Counted from the first letter of the stretch, positions 47,549 through 57,830 are shown. The stretch is 64,000 nt of DNA from Sipunculus nudus (GCA_026874595.1 CM049307.1:97956330-98020329); one strand, 5' to 3'. The notes: a model not told the origin generated them from the letters alone. Numbers and translations: made by a program.

Positions 47549-47879
47549 AAGTCGGCTCTTGTAGCAGTCACTGACCATTACCGATTACCTCAAAAACTAG
47601 TCAACTGTGTGATCTGTCCATCAAAAACCGTTAGATTCTATTCTGATCGTGTATATTATATTATTACAAAATGTCTCATCATATGCTGATACGAAAATGA
47701 CGTAAGTTAATGTTTCATTTGGACGCTCCAAATCAAATTTGACGCGACAAAATGCATCCCAGACTCATTATTCTTACTTTCAAAGCCCTTTTATATATAT
47801 GCATCCAGACTATAGACATTGACAAAAACTCGAAATAGAATATACAGAAAAGCTGTACTTCAACTCAAAAAAAAAAGTA

Positions 47880-48828
47880 ACAAGATACATGTGCGTGAAA
47901 TATAGCTTAAGTAACACAAAAGATTATATTGAAATATTTATTAAACTGAATAGTGCTGACGGAGTGGGTGCTAGTGAAATAAATTTGCATAAGCATAAAA
48001 GTATACAATACAAGATGAGAGGGACTACACCCTAGGCTAAACTAAATATTATATAAATACATCTAATCTCATTAGGCTGGCTCTGACAACGGATTCACAT
48101 CTGGACCAAACAAGGTTTTGAGCTCTTACTATTGGCTCTATTTAGCTTGTAGAAAAATAAGAATACAAGGGTTGACGAGTCCATTGGTCAGGGGTGCTGA
48201 AGAATACTGAAGAACAAGGATTACAGGTGGGGGTGTTTACTCCTCTCTGACGAAGAGAGATTGAAATGAAAAGGTTAAATAAACAGACAAGAATAACTAC
48301 AGACCTTTTAATACAACTGACCGAATGTCATATATAGAGGTGAGAGATTTGGCATGTTAGCACTAAGATACACATAGTTTGGCCTTTTGGCACTTCAGAA
48401 TACATATTTTGCTCTTGTGGCACTTAAGAATACATAGTTCGGCGTTCTCGGCTGGTATATAAATGTTTCAGGGCTTAAGGCCCGTTGTTCACAGGAGTGA
48501 AGTTGAACACGGGTAGTTATTAATATCGAGGCTCAGATGACATTTAACATTTACATGTTACGGTTCAAACATAGTGAAACTATAAAAGTGAGTCAGTCTT
48601 ACCTTATATAATACATATTTACGGGCTGCCTAACTAAGGCGCCGGTGCCATGCATGACATTATTCCCTCCAAGTGTGAACTTGTATCGCACCCTATCAAT
48701 AAATTCCAAACAGGCGGGCAAACGTCAGCTGTTCCTATTCAATTACAGCTCAAGCAAATGCGTATTTGCATAACCAGTCAATTTAAGTGTGGTACACTAA
48801 TGGACTACACAAATCTGGAGCCGTCACA
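47880..48828 (-). repeat. Probable 3' LTR of a second integrase-first gypsy remnant
   Basis: The right edge is marked by CCGTCACA followed by CTTCCCCTCT, which on the minus strand is a polypurine tract (AGAGGGGAAG) next to TGTGACGG, an LTR start. The left edge is not resolved. No second LTR is recognised in the window. Confidence 0.45.
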
Positions 48829-49439
48829 CTTCCCCTCTAAAACAAAAAATACAAGAAGTTATATAAATCCTGTATTAAAGATATAAAGACAAATTTTCGG
48901 CTACTATTCACTCTGTGTCTTTATTGTGTTTAATAATCAAGTGGTACTCCTAAGGAGGTAAACTACATCAAACATGTCGCTGATTTATATTCTTTTATCG
49001 TATGGATGAAAAGTCAATGGATTACTACATCCGGCATTTGAGAATGACTAAGATACACTTAAAAATGCTGAAGTGACAGTATTGATGCTAGGGTCTCCTC
49101 TTCTACCGTGGCATTACCTCTCTGTTTGTGAAAATTTCAGGAGAAATAACCAACTGGATGTTCTATCCCTTGGTTATCTTCTGGGGCTAACATACCTCCA
49201 GCGGCTTAGTCATTAGAATCTAAGAACAGACTAAACTGTTTTCCAGTGAAGGCGATATCAAAACATGAGAAATTTGTAATACAGCATTAATTCTGTCAAA
49301 GGCTCGTTAGCAGTCATAATTCTAGTGGAATGTCACATTTTTCTCTGAGCTCTGAAAATGTCTAACAGAACCTGTGGTAGTAAACTATCATTCCAAGATA
49401 TCCTCTTTGTTATCCCTTGTCCTTTAGAAAAGGATGATT

Positions 49440-49830
49440 TACAATGGTCTAAACCTTTGCATTTACTGGTTTTACATTTCCCTAGACCACCATGAATCCC
49501 AAATATTGAAAAGTGGCTTGTCCAAATTCACATTTCTTTGAATTGACCAACGCTCCGAATGTCTTGAATGTCTTGAAATGTTCTTCGCAGTTTTCATGAT
49601 TTCAGATAAAATCATCTATGTAGCAAGTATAATTTGGTAAATCTCTCGGAATATTTCCCATAAGCCTCGAAAATGGAGTTTCTACTTGGTAGTAAAATAC
49701 ACTCAGTTTTGACTTAATAGTATATGATCCTGTGAACTTTGATCTCACGATTTCCTTGGATGGAAAAAAAATATCAAAACCTCTATAGGGGAGAAAGGTC
49801 TGACCTGTAATTTCCAATCACAAAAAAAAA
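49440..49830 (-). pseudogene. Reverse transcriptase fragment of the second gypsy remnant
   Basis: Minus frames read 'ETPFSRLMGNIPRDLPNYTC' followed by YIDDFI, then 'HFKTFKTFGALVNSKKCEFG'. The YIDD box and the following VN-KCEFG block are clear. The first half of the domain is missing. Confidence 0.7.
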
Positions 49831-49949
49831 CTTCATTTTCTGTCGGGCCTGTTCTAGATGTTCCCTAGTCACGGTATTTACTTCATACATCCTCTCTCGA
49901 AACTCTTGTGCATATTTTAGTATGGGTCCATGAATCCACCCATAACTTA

Positions 49950-50350
49950 TTTAAGTAACTCTAGATGCCCTCTTATGGAATGTCCAAACACCAAATCGCA
50001 CGGAGTGAAACCTAAAGAGTCCTGTACACAACTGCGGGCGGCAAACAAAACAATAGGCAGTCCTCATCCTAATTCTTCTCATTTTCAAGGCAAGGCGTTT
50101 TGAGCAATGTTTTAATTGTTTGATGAAAGCGTTCGAGGGCACCCTGACTTTCTGGATGATATGATATGCAGAAAAAGTTCAATAATCAATAAACAATTCC
50201 TTAAGCACTAATTGGAACAATTTAGGAGTGAATTAGTCCCTTGATCTAATTGTATTTATTAACGAAATCCAAAAGAGTCAAGAATTATGCACGGCTTTTA
50301 CGATGTTTTTTGTCGAAATGTTTCTGACTGTTTTGGCCTATGGGAATCTG
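49950..50350 (-). pseudogene. Integrase fragment of the second gypsy remnant
   Basis: The minus strand shows SYHPESQGALERFHQTIKTL near 50105-50165, close to the integrase of the element at 33.0-39.3 kb, then a 'VSLRAIWCLDIP' region that corresponds to FSPFDLVFGH in a shifted frame. It lies upstream of the reverse transcriptase on the coding strand, the same unusual order. Confidence 0.7.
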
Positions 50351-50399
50351 GTGTTACTACAAATAATTGTAAATATATATTCAATTTGATCTAGTACCC

Positions 50400-50860
50400 T
50401 TAAAAGGCCTTACACAATAAAAAAATGAATTTCAGATTACTTCTGTATAGACATTTTAGGTTAAGCACTAGTTGATCTAATTTCCCTTCGTTGTGATTCT
50501 ACAAAGTCATCACTAGAAGTCTCACCAGGAGACACTACAAAATCAGTATCATTATCTGAAATAACACGGGGGGAGTCAGAGTATTTCACTTACCGAGCTA
50601 AATTTTTGGGCAACGCGACAATGGCTTTGGAGTTAGGATACGCTCCTCGTGGCCTACAAACTTGTCATCATGAGATATATTGGCTCCATCTAGGCCTATG
50701 TCTTATGGAGGACTTTTTGAGCAGAGCCAGAAAACAGCCAGAAAACACGTGACCTCGGCGACTACTGTCAATTTTTCTCTTCTTAATTGTTATCTATATT
50801 CAAGATAATGAAAAGTCTCAGCACATATAAATCATCCTCGATGACGAGTGGCCAAAATGA
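50400..50860. other. Unassigned, possibly upstream pol of the second gypsy remnant
   Basis: No motif is readable. The position fits gag/protease of the element at 47.9-50.4 kb. Confidence 0.3.
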
Positions 50861-50895
50861 CCCCCCCCCCCCCGCATAACATACCATAGCTCTTT

Positions 50896-50947
<52 letters not shown>
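50861..50947. repeat. Poly-C run and (CT)n microsatellite
   Basis: Thirteen C bases at 50861-50873, then about 50 bases of CT repeat at 50898-50947. Confidence 0.95.
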
Positions 50948-50951
<4 letters not shown>

Positions 50952-51069
50952 AAGCATAGCCAGTCACACCATTTCATCCACACAAGAGTGATAAGGTGAA
51001 TTAAAAAAAATGCAAGGTTAAAATTCGCATGCAGAGCACTTATAGACTACCTATCTATCAATCTATCAG

Positions 51070-51094
51070 TCTCTCTGTTTCTCTCTCTCTCCCT

Positions 51095-51153
<59 letters not shown>

Positions 51154-51172
51154 AATATATATATATATATAT
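51070..51172. repeat. (CT)n(TA)n compound microsatellite
   Basis: Interrupted CT repeat passing into TA. Confidence 0.95.
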
Positions 51173-51274
51173 GTTTGACTGTTCTTGAGATGTCATTTCA
51201 GGTTATATTTCACCAAGACAAAGTGTTTAATGTTCAATTTTGTTCATCGAAACCAATTCAGATCAGAATATATA
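51171..51274 (+). repeat. Dispersed flank shared with 1838-1940
   Basis: Starts GTTTGACTGTTCTTGAGATG and matches the segment at 1838-1940 to its end 'CAGATCAGAATATATA' with few differences. Both follow TA tracts. Confidence 0.75.
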
Positions 51275-52130
51275 ATGTATTTAACGACTGTCACTTGCGC
51301 TGATAATCCTGTTTCCCGTTGAAAACGAGATAACTCTTTCCAAACAGTTTTTGGCCATTTTCTAAAAAAAAATCAACAGACTACACGGTCTTCGGCGAGA
51401 TATTTCCCGAAAACCACCACATGCAGAGTTTTCAAATTTTGCATATAGGTAAGTTGACATGAAATCTAAAATCCTCTTATTTTTCATCTCTGAAGTTTAG
51501 CAATTATATACCATTTAAAAAAATTATGCATTGTTTGTATCATATTTTTTTTAAATTGAAAATTCAATAGGAAAGAAAGATTTTTAAATACACAAAAAAA
51601 GGCTGGAACTATTTGTATATACTTCCAAGGGATACTATTTTAACATATATACTGTTTTCCAAATGTGAGTTATATCGCCTTAAAATATATAAAATAAATT
51701 ATTAAAAGTTTAAAATCTTAAAAGAACAAAGAGCAATCTGTGAAAATGTTCATATATATCTCATCCAACAGAGGATATTCTTAGAATTCCAAATATGTAT
51801 ATATCATTGTGGCTTAAATTCATTTTAATATGAATTCTTAAGCTAAATTAAACCAAGGTTGTTTGACGATCATAAGACCATAACCATCTGGCATAACTTG
51901 AGAGATGAACTCATATCTAATTTTATGTTAACATTACACACAGAAAATTTAGTTGAGCTGCACTCTCAATCATCTTAAGGTATGATTAATCACCCTGTTC
52001 TCCTGCCTTTTTTATATCAGATATTTTAATTTCATAGGTGTCACATCATTTCATTATCTTATTGTTTGTTTTATTATAAAAATAATAAGAATTTTGTATG
52101 GTAGAGTATATCCTTTTTTATTGTCAACTT
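51275..52130. other. AT-rich sequence, nothing recognised
   Basis: No open frame of note, exon or known repeat is visible. Confidence 0.5.
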
Positions 52131-52139
52131 CAATATCAA

Positions 52140-52234
52140 TATCAGCCCAACGGGTGACCCATCGGTCGATCCACCGTTGGTGCAACCCCATCGGCCGGAA
52201 TGCCAGTAGGCCTGATCTACCGATGGCCCGTGAC

Positions 52235-52294
<60 letters not shown>

Positions 52295-53018
52295 TACCAT
52301 ATGTTGTCCATGCCACGGACTTAAACTTGACATTCCGACCCTTAACAATCCGGAAACCTTGCAATCCGACGGTATTTTGCAATAAACGAACGGGACCCAT
52401 AGAAATTAGCCTTGAGAAACCGACAGCCTTGGATTCCGACTCCGACATGGTCCTCCTAAACCAGTAACTCTCAGAGACACAATTGGAGGAATGGAAACAG
52501 GGCTACGGTATATTGAGGAGTAGGGCTTCGCTGCAGGGGACGTTGATGCCGACCTCTTAGAAAAGTCCGTGAAAATAAAAAAAAAATAAAAGAACAAGAT
52601 ACCAGACAGATATGCTTGCATTCTTTAGACGCAAATGAACTTAGTAGATCAACAGCTGGTTCATATATATACATTTAGTTTATGTTTGTTCAGAAATATA
52701 AGCATATCTCGTAATTGTAGAATCTGCTAAGTTATCAATCTTGACGAGCGTAGTATATATAGACACGTATATAAGAAATAAAATCAGTACTCCATGACGG
52801 ATGTTTTTATTTTCTAATTCACATTAATCATAACAATATCATATACGTAGTTAATTGTAACAAAATACTTAATGAATTATAACAAGTCCTCCAAACATTT
52901 AGGTCACATTGTATCTTTACCCCCCGTCACTTTTATTGATTTGACAGTCCGACAGCCCTGCAATCCGACGTAAATTAGTGTATTACATTTAGTGTCGGAT
53001 TATCAAGTCACGACTGTA
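52140..53018. mobile_element. Degenerate DNA-transposon-like region with AATCCGAC motifs
   Basis: Contains 'GGGTGACCCATCGGTCGATC', a (TA)n tract at 52235-52292, 'GCAATCCGACGG' near 52362 and 'TGCAATCCGACG' near 52961. The right edge, inverted, starts CAGTCGTGACTTGATAATCC next to TA at 53018, like a pogo/Tigger terminus. A matching left terminus was not found, so extent and family are uncertain. Confidence 0.4.
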
Positions 53019-53032
53019 TTCCAGTCCCATAG

Positions 53033-53189
53033 TGTTACGGGGTGACATAAAAGCAGACCGAACTGTCACGTTAGTGAAGCTTGCTTTGCTAGCGAAGCGG
53101 TTGGTTCGCCGGACTTGTGCGCCACCGACCTGGGTTCGACTCCCGGATCCGCCCAGGATTTTTCCTCCCAACAATTTGCCTTCGTAACA
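53033..53189 (+). repeat. TRIM left terminal repeat with A and B boxes
   Basis: A box TAGCGAAGCGGT at 53090-53101 (11 of 12 to consensus) and B box GGTTCGACTCC at 53133-53143. Between them 'GCCGGACTTGTGCGCC' resembles a decayed anticodon arm with TGT, so the source may be a threonine tRNA. No acceptor stem can be folded. Confidence 0.8.
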
Positions 53190-53193
53190 AAAT

Positions 53194-53209
53194 TGGGGCT
53201 TGTCCGACG
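53194..53209 (+). other. Primer binding site of the TRIM
   Basis: TGGGGCTTGTCCGACG starts 4 bases inside the left repeat. It has the TGG that pairs with the tRNA CCA end and resembles the tRNA-Pro site of the Gmr1-like element in this window. Confidence 0.65.
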
Positions 53210-53309
53210 TGACGGTAAAACTTTGTGGTTCAGGGAATCAGCTCACCAAAGTGTGACTTCTGGGATAAATAGTCTTGTTCTGATAGCAGAACGCTCTTAG
53301 GAGGGGCTG

Positions 53310-53453
53310 TGTTACGGGGTGACATAAAGCGGACCGAACTGTCTCGCTAGTGAAGCTTGCTTTTCTAGGGAAGTGGTTGGGACGCCGGACTTGTACGCCA
53401 CCGACCTGGGTTCGACTCCCAGATCGGCCCCTGAATAATTTGTCTTCGTAACA
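53310..53453 (+). repeat. TRIM right terminal repeat with A and B boxes
   Basis: A box TAGGGAAGTGGT at 53366-53377 and B box GGTTCGACTCC at 53409-53419. It is 13 bases shorter than the left repeat because of deletions near its 3' end. Confidence 0.8.
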
Positions 53454-53459
53454 ATAGGC

Positions 53460-54690
53460 AAATATATTGTTTCTATGTATACAATTCTTCAATCGAAAAC
53501 CAAACGCCTGGATAGAATTGATGAGCTGTATGATCGGCGATAAAGTCCAAACATTGCGACGGTCGAACTTATCTCTGATTCCGTGTCAATATGTCCCTTA
53601 ATTGCATGATGCGTAGTGAGCAAGGAAGGGTATAGCCGCCGACGGCGACGCGAAAGGTTTCAGGTTTCTGTTGTGTCGCCAGCCCACCAAAGGGCTAACT
53701 GGGGTTATAGCTCGATACGATCTGTTACTCTTAGAAAGGAAATTGAATAAAATATTTCCTATGGTTTTAACAAACCAATGTTCACATAATATTGTATGTC
53801 GAAAGGCCTGTACTAAAAAACATTCTGGAAAGCATGAAGCACCTGTAACATCAACAACTGATATTATTTGTCCAGAGAGAAATGACACATTAACAGCGGC
53901 GGTAGACATCTTGCATTTGGTGGCAGTCCTGTATAAGGCTTTAGGCCTCTGTACTATTATGTATATATTTTAACTTCCTTGGTGCAAAATAGGGCTGAGA
54001 ACAGAACAGTAATGTTTTCTAGTGGTCAAATATACAATACACATAGATGTACTGAACACTAATCAATGAATATATGTTAAATCTCACGGTTGTGTATGGA
54101 GTGTTATAATGACAGTTAACTGCAGGTGCAATCTATGGACTCCACATTGCGTCAGTCACTGAAAAAAAAACAATTGAGGAGTTAATTCTTATGGGCTAGG
54201 AAGGGTACAGAGAATCGATCTGTAAAAAAAAAAGAGATGAAATATATATTATCAGCAGTGGAGAATTAATTAACATACGATGTTTCTTGTCTGTGAAGTC
54301 CTTAATTGGAACTCTCTCTCTCTCTCTCTCTCTCTGATTGGGGATTGCATTTTGAATGTTTATGCTGTTCACATTACAGTGTTTTGGCAAGCGTCCCGAA
54401 ATATGTTTAACACAAAAAATTTTAAATCATATGAACTGTAGTTAATGAATATAATAACAATAAACACGTATTTTCAAAAAGGTATATTAACATAGAATGC
54501 GTAATTATTCTTACTTTTTTCGTAATTGCCTTAAAATACTTATTATTTGTCTCCTGAAATAGTTATAGGTGGTTAACAAAGACAAAAAATACTTGTTTTT
54601 TCGCCACGGACATTTTTTAAAAACATGTTTTTTTAATTATTAAGAAACACTCTTGAATAACGTACCATGTTATAATTGTCAGCCCGAAAC
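53460..54690. other. Unassigned sequence with a (CT)n tract
   Basis: A 100-codon open frame at 53671-53973 overlaps one of 104 codons on the other strand. Neither has a recognisable domain. A (CT)n tract lies at 54311-54335. Confidence 0.35.
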
Positions 54691-54696
54691 AAACAT

Positions 54697-54749
54697 TCAT
54701 CTTTCTTTTTCATTTTCATTCTTGCTAGCCAGGCAGATGTATCTGGTTC
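54697..54749 (-). CDS. Candidate minus-strand terminal exon, copy B
   Basis: On the minus strand a strong acceptor (CAATCTTTCTCTTTACAG) opens a phase-1 frame reading TRYICLASKNENEKER and a stop. It is duplicated at 55223. The YICLA stretch could be the YxCxA end of an immunoglobulin fold or the closing segment of some other Cys-containing domain; with so few residues neither can be claimed. Confidence 0.35.
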
Positions 54750-55222
54750 CTGTAAAGAGAAAGATTGGGTGATCAGTATAATTTTTACTTGATAATACAG
54801 GTAATAAATCAATGCAACACTAGGTTAATTAGAGGACGCCTGAATCGAATGTGTAATTAAGCGTTACCACACATTAAGAGGCCCAGTTCTGTTCCGCAAG
54901 TCCACATATGGTGAAAACCCAAATACTAAAGTTTCCAAAACAAAATATAAACGTAATCAAAATAGACTGAACATGTGTGTATTGGATAACAACGATGTAT
55001 AAAAAATTGAAAAGCAACTTTGTCTAATTCTTTAAAATGTATTTTATGTTCCTTATAATTAGATGTACATACAGACATGAAAATCTTAGATTTTTGTTTT
55101 GTGATACACATTTCCTATGTGTATTGGTACCACTTGACACGTTACAACTTAAGTTTTACTCTGGAATAACTTTTAAAACACGTTATATAAACTCACCTTT
55201 TCATAGGAAAATTCCTGTCAAT

Positions 55223-55269
55223 TTATTTTTCATTTGCTCTCTTAGCAGCCAGGCAGATGTATCTTGTCA
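55223..55269 (-). CDS. Candidate minus-strand terminal exon, copy A
   Basis: The acceptor GCATTCCTCTTTGCAG opens a phase-1 frame reading TRYICLAAKRANEK and a stop. The duplication covers about 500 bases around each copy. Conservation of acceptor, phase and the TRYICLA core, with divergence after it, suggests two alternative last exons. The rest of such a gene has not been found in the window. Confidence 0.35.
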
Positions 55270-55319
55270 CTGCAAAGAGGAATGCATGTGTTAATTAAGT
55301 AGTGTAATAGTACGCATGT

Positions 55320-56020
55320 GAATAATTAGTCCACTATATATAACACCGAGTCAATTAGAGAACACATTCAGTCAATGTGCAATCGGGTGTACTGACTATA
55401 CATTGAGAGTCCGTTTTGTCCCAAGTGTTGAAAATCCTATTAATTTTAAAAAAAGCGCTCCAATCTCTACCACTTACTGACTAAACTTAAAACAGCAAGG
55501 ATTGTTCTTTCGCCTAATGTATGAAACATCATTTTTTTCGAAGAGTCTAAAGAGATGACATAGGATACAGACTTGTTAACATTTTATACAGTTTTTATGA
55601 ATGTGTTCCATGTATAATCGTCCAGTTTGTTCAGTTCAGTCACTCAAGCCGATTTACATTTTTGTTTTGGGACTGTTCCTTCACAATGCTGGAACTGTTT
55701 CTACGCGACTTGTGTTACTATGAACTTTTATAACTTCACTGCAACGATTATTGCACGTAAGATCATGTTTATCATGGACATTTGTCCACGTTGAGATTAA
55801 TTGAACGTAAATCCGTTTGCAGACAGAGACTTATGGACAGTTAATCTCTAGATGTATAACTTTGATGTTTTTCACATGAAATTAAATTATATAAACATTA
55901 GTCTTACCTCATATACTGTGTTTACTCTTTTAATATATCGAGCAACCAAAACGACCCGACGGTTGACTTCACTAGTTTAAAAAATGCTGCGCATGCGCGT
56001 CCTTATCATCTGGGTATCCG
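55320..56020. other. Diverged copy of the 54.75-55.2 kb sequence, then unassigned
   Basis: The sequence between about 55270 and 55620 loosely parallels that between 54750 and 55100, which makes the duplication unit about 520 bases long. After that nothing is recognised. Confidence 0.4.
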
Positions 56021-56190
56021 GTCAAAACACGGGTTCCATCTAGAACCTTAATTTGAGATATGGTCATGGCACGAACCTCCAGGTTCCATCTGGAACCTAT
56101 TAACCGCGAAAAGAGTTCCAGAAAGAACCATGGTTCTATTCAGATCCATATGGGTTCCTAAAAGAACCATCAAGAACCCTTTTTCTTAGA
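56020..56190. repeat. GGTTCC/GAACC hairpin-rich repeat
   Basis: At least six alternating GGTTCCxxxx and xxGAACC motifs in 170 bases, ending AAGAACCCTTTTTCTTAGAG. The pattern, with many small inverted pairs, is like non-autonomous DNA elements with subterminal hairpins. Family unknown. Confidence 0.5.
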
Positions 56191-56194
56191 GTGT

Positions 56195-56340
56195 GTATAC
56201 ATAGAGTAGAACCGAACAACCGACACTGACGGGACCGGAAATTTTGCCCGCAATAGAGAGGTGGCCTTAGTATGGAGGTTAAAGATTTCACAATCTACTT
56301 GAAAGGTGGCCGTAAATCGGAGGTCGCTGAAACCGTGAAA
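56195..56340. mobile_element. Diverged CAGTGAAACCCC-family fragment
   Basis: 'ACGGGACCGGAAATTTTGCCC' then 'AGAGAGGTGGCC' follows the same order as the copies at 2.6 and 15.9 kb, and the right edge contains 'TGAAACCGTGAAAC'. Confidence 0.35.
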
Positions 56341-57399
56341 CTATTTATTTTGTATATGTTGATAGAAAAAAGAACCCTGAACATATTTTAACCATATTTA
56401 ATCATTGTTTTGAACTTGTTTTACCTAACTGTTAAAAATAAAGATATTTTGTTTATTTTTGTCATTGTGTTTATTGCTATAATGTTCGTAGTAATTGATG
56501 GTAAGACCCTCATGTTATCCTTAAAGCATGAGGTTCGCATTTGTGCGTTCTTCAGGTGCCATATTAGTTGGTCAGCTTGCGGGCTTATCCTTAACTATGA
56601 TATATAGCAGTTATAATTTTTGTATTTACTGATTTAACAAAATGTTTTAAACATATATATATTCAAATTATAATTTCGAATCAGTTAATTGCTGAAACAA
56701 AATGCTGCAAATAAGAGTGCACGCCGGACTCTTCGAGAAGAGCTTAAACACTAGATGGCGCTTCGGCGGCGAACATGCTTTCCTTCGGCTCTGATCTTTT
56801 CAAATACTTTCTCTGAAATAGGAGTCTCTGCACGACCAATGTTTGTGAAGACGTTGACCTATTATATTACAACGGGATGCTTCAATATCAAAGAGGAAAT
56901 ATGAGTAGTTAACCATAAAATTGCATATGTTTTTTTGAGTTTGCCATGAACAAATTCCATTGGAATTCGGCCTCTTGGACCCAGTAACCTCACTGCATTG
57001 TGACTCTAATTAATTGAGGAATTGTTTTTGTGTCTACGCATTTTGGCAAGCACAAAGTGAGCGCATGTCACAAAGGCCGGTACTGGCTTTGTTGATAAAA
57101 GTCGGGTCATTTGTGAGTCTTTAGCCGTGCTCAGTGAAGGCCTCCATACTGGTACTGCTTCGGAGCAAATAGGAGCATGAATGGAGTTAATGCTTCCTTC
57201 CAATTGCCTCGCTACCCAAAGAAATATTCCTTATCAAATATTTGTTTGAAGTGTCTAAAATGGATATATCTGTAACAGAGGTTAGAGACGAACTCTTTAA
57301 ATAAGCTGAAAACAAAGGAATTTCCAGGTGGCCAGTTGATAAAACGTCATAAAGCACGAGAACTTTCTAGTGACAGTGCAGATATAAAATGGCAGAACA
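56341..57399. other. Unassigned; one coding-like minus-strand stretch
   Basis: A minus frame at 57006-57203 and sequence beside it ('AVRLLGPRGRIPMEFVHGKL' near 56945-57000) read coding-like but in different frames and without splice sites. It may be a decayed transposon protein. Confidence 0.3.
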
Positions 57400-57500
57400 G
57401 TTTTACACTGAAAAGCCTCACCGCCTCGGCTGAGATACGAACTCACGATCTCCCGGCTTTAAGTCCTGCGCTCTACCCCTGAGCCACAGAAGCCGGTTTC
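57400..57500 (-). mobile_element. SINE head fragment
   Basis: On the minus strand: A box TGGCTCAGGGGTAGAG, then GCGCAGGACTTAAAGCCGGG and B box GAGTTCGTATCTC. It matches the SINEs at 6735 and 61535 through 'GAGGCGGTGAG' and then diverges, so only the tRNA-like head is present. It directly abuts an LTR fragment. Confidence 0.75.
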
Positions 57501-57506
57501 ATTTTC

Positions 57507-57830
57507 CGAGAGTTTACATTTAAAGACTTATCGTGGTGACTGTATTGGTATTCAGGTAATGTACCATTATCTTTCTGTGTGATTTTATTGACTTGTTGCT
57601 ATAACGCTGTTTTTTTACTGTATAATTGTATTGATTTAGTGTATTGCATTGTTAGGGTTGTTTTAAGAATAAATTATAGTTATTTGTTAACATAAAACCA
57701 CTGACTTCTTTATTCATTCCCCTAGACATTTCCCGCTGCCTAGTGATACAGAATCTGATTTTTTTTATCTCCGTTACAGAATTTGTGTTCATCACGCATA
57801 CGCGATCTGTTTATATTAGGTTCCGTAACA
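57507..57830 (+). mobile_element. 3' part of a Gmr1-like LTR
   Basis: Matches the LTR of the 33.0-39.3 kb element in the opposite orientation, ending TTTATATTAGGTTCCGTAACA. It covers about the last 320 bases of the LTR. The 5' part is missing at the junction with the SINE head. No internal sequence follows. Confidence 0.85.

Larger units (their letters stand above)
53033..53453 (+). mobile_element. TRIM-like miniature LTR retroelement with a tRNA-like promoter in its terminal repeats
   Basis: Two direct terminal repeats (157 and 144 bp), each starting TGTTACGGGGTGACATAAA and ending CTTCGTAACA, enclose only 120 bp. Directly after the left repeat comes TGGGGCTTGTCCGACG, a tRNA-Pro-like primer binding site. 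Directly before the right repeat lies a purine-rich tract, AGGAGGGGCTG. The insertion is flanked by ATAG on both sides (53029-53032, 53454-53457). Each terminal repeat holds an A-box-like and a perfect B-box sequence. No coding capacity is present, so it would need a partner element for movement. Confidence 0.85.

Noticed and set aside
53085-53150. tRNA-Thr gene
   Set aside because: The B box is perfect, but the anticodon arm is decayed and no acceptor stem forms. The segment lies inside a terminal direct repeat that occurs twice.
53598-53973. 100- and 104-codon overlapping open frames on both strands
   Set aside because: Mutual shadows without a domain, start context or splice signals. I could not choose either as coding.
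56945-57203. Minus-strand protein-coding gene
   Set aside because: Coding-like stretches are in different frames with no splice sites between them. More likely decayed transposon sequence.
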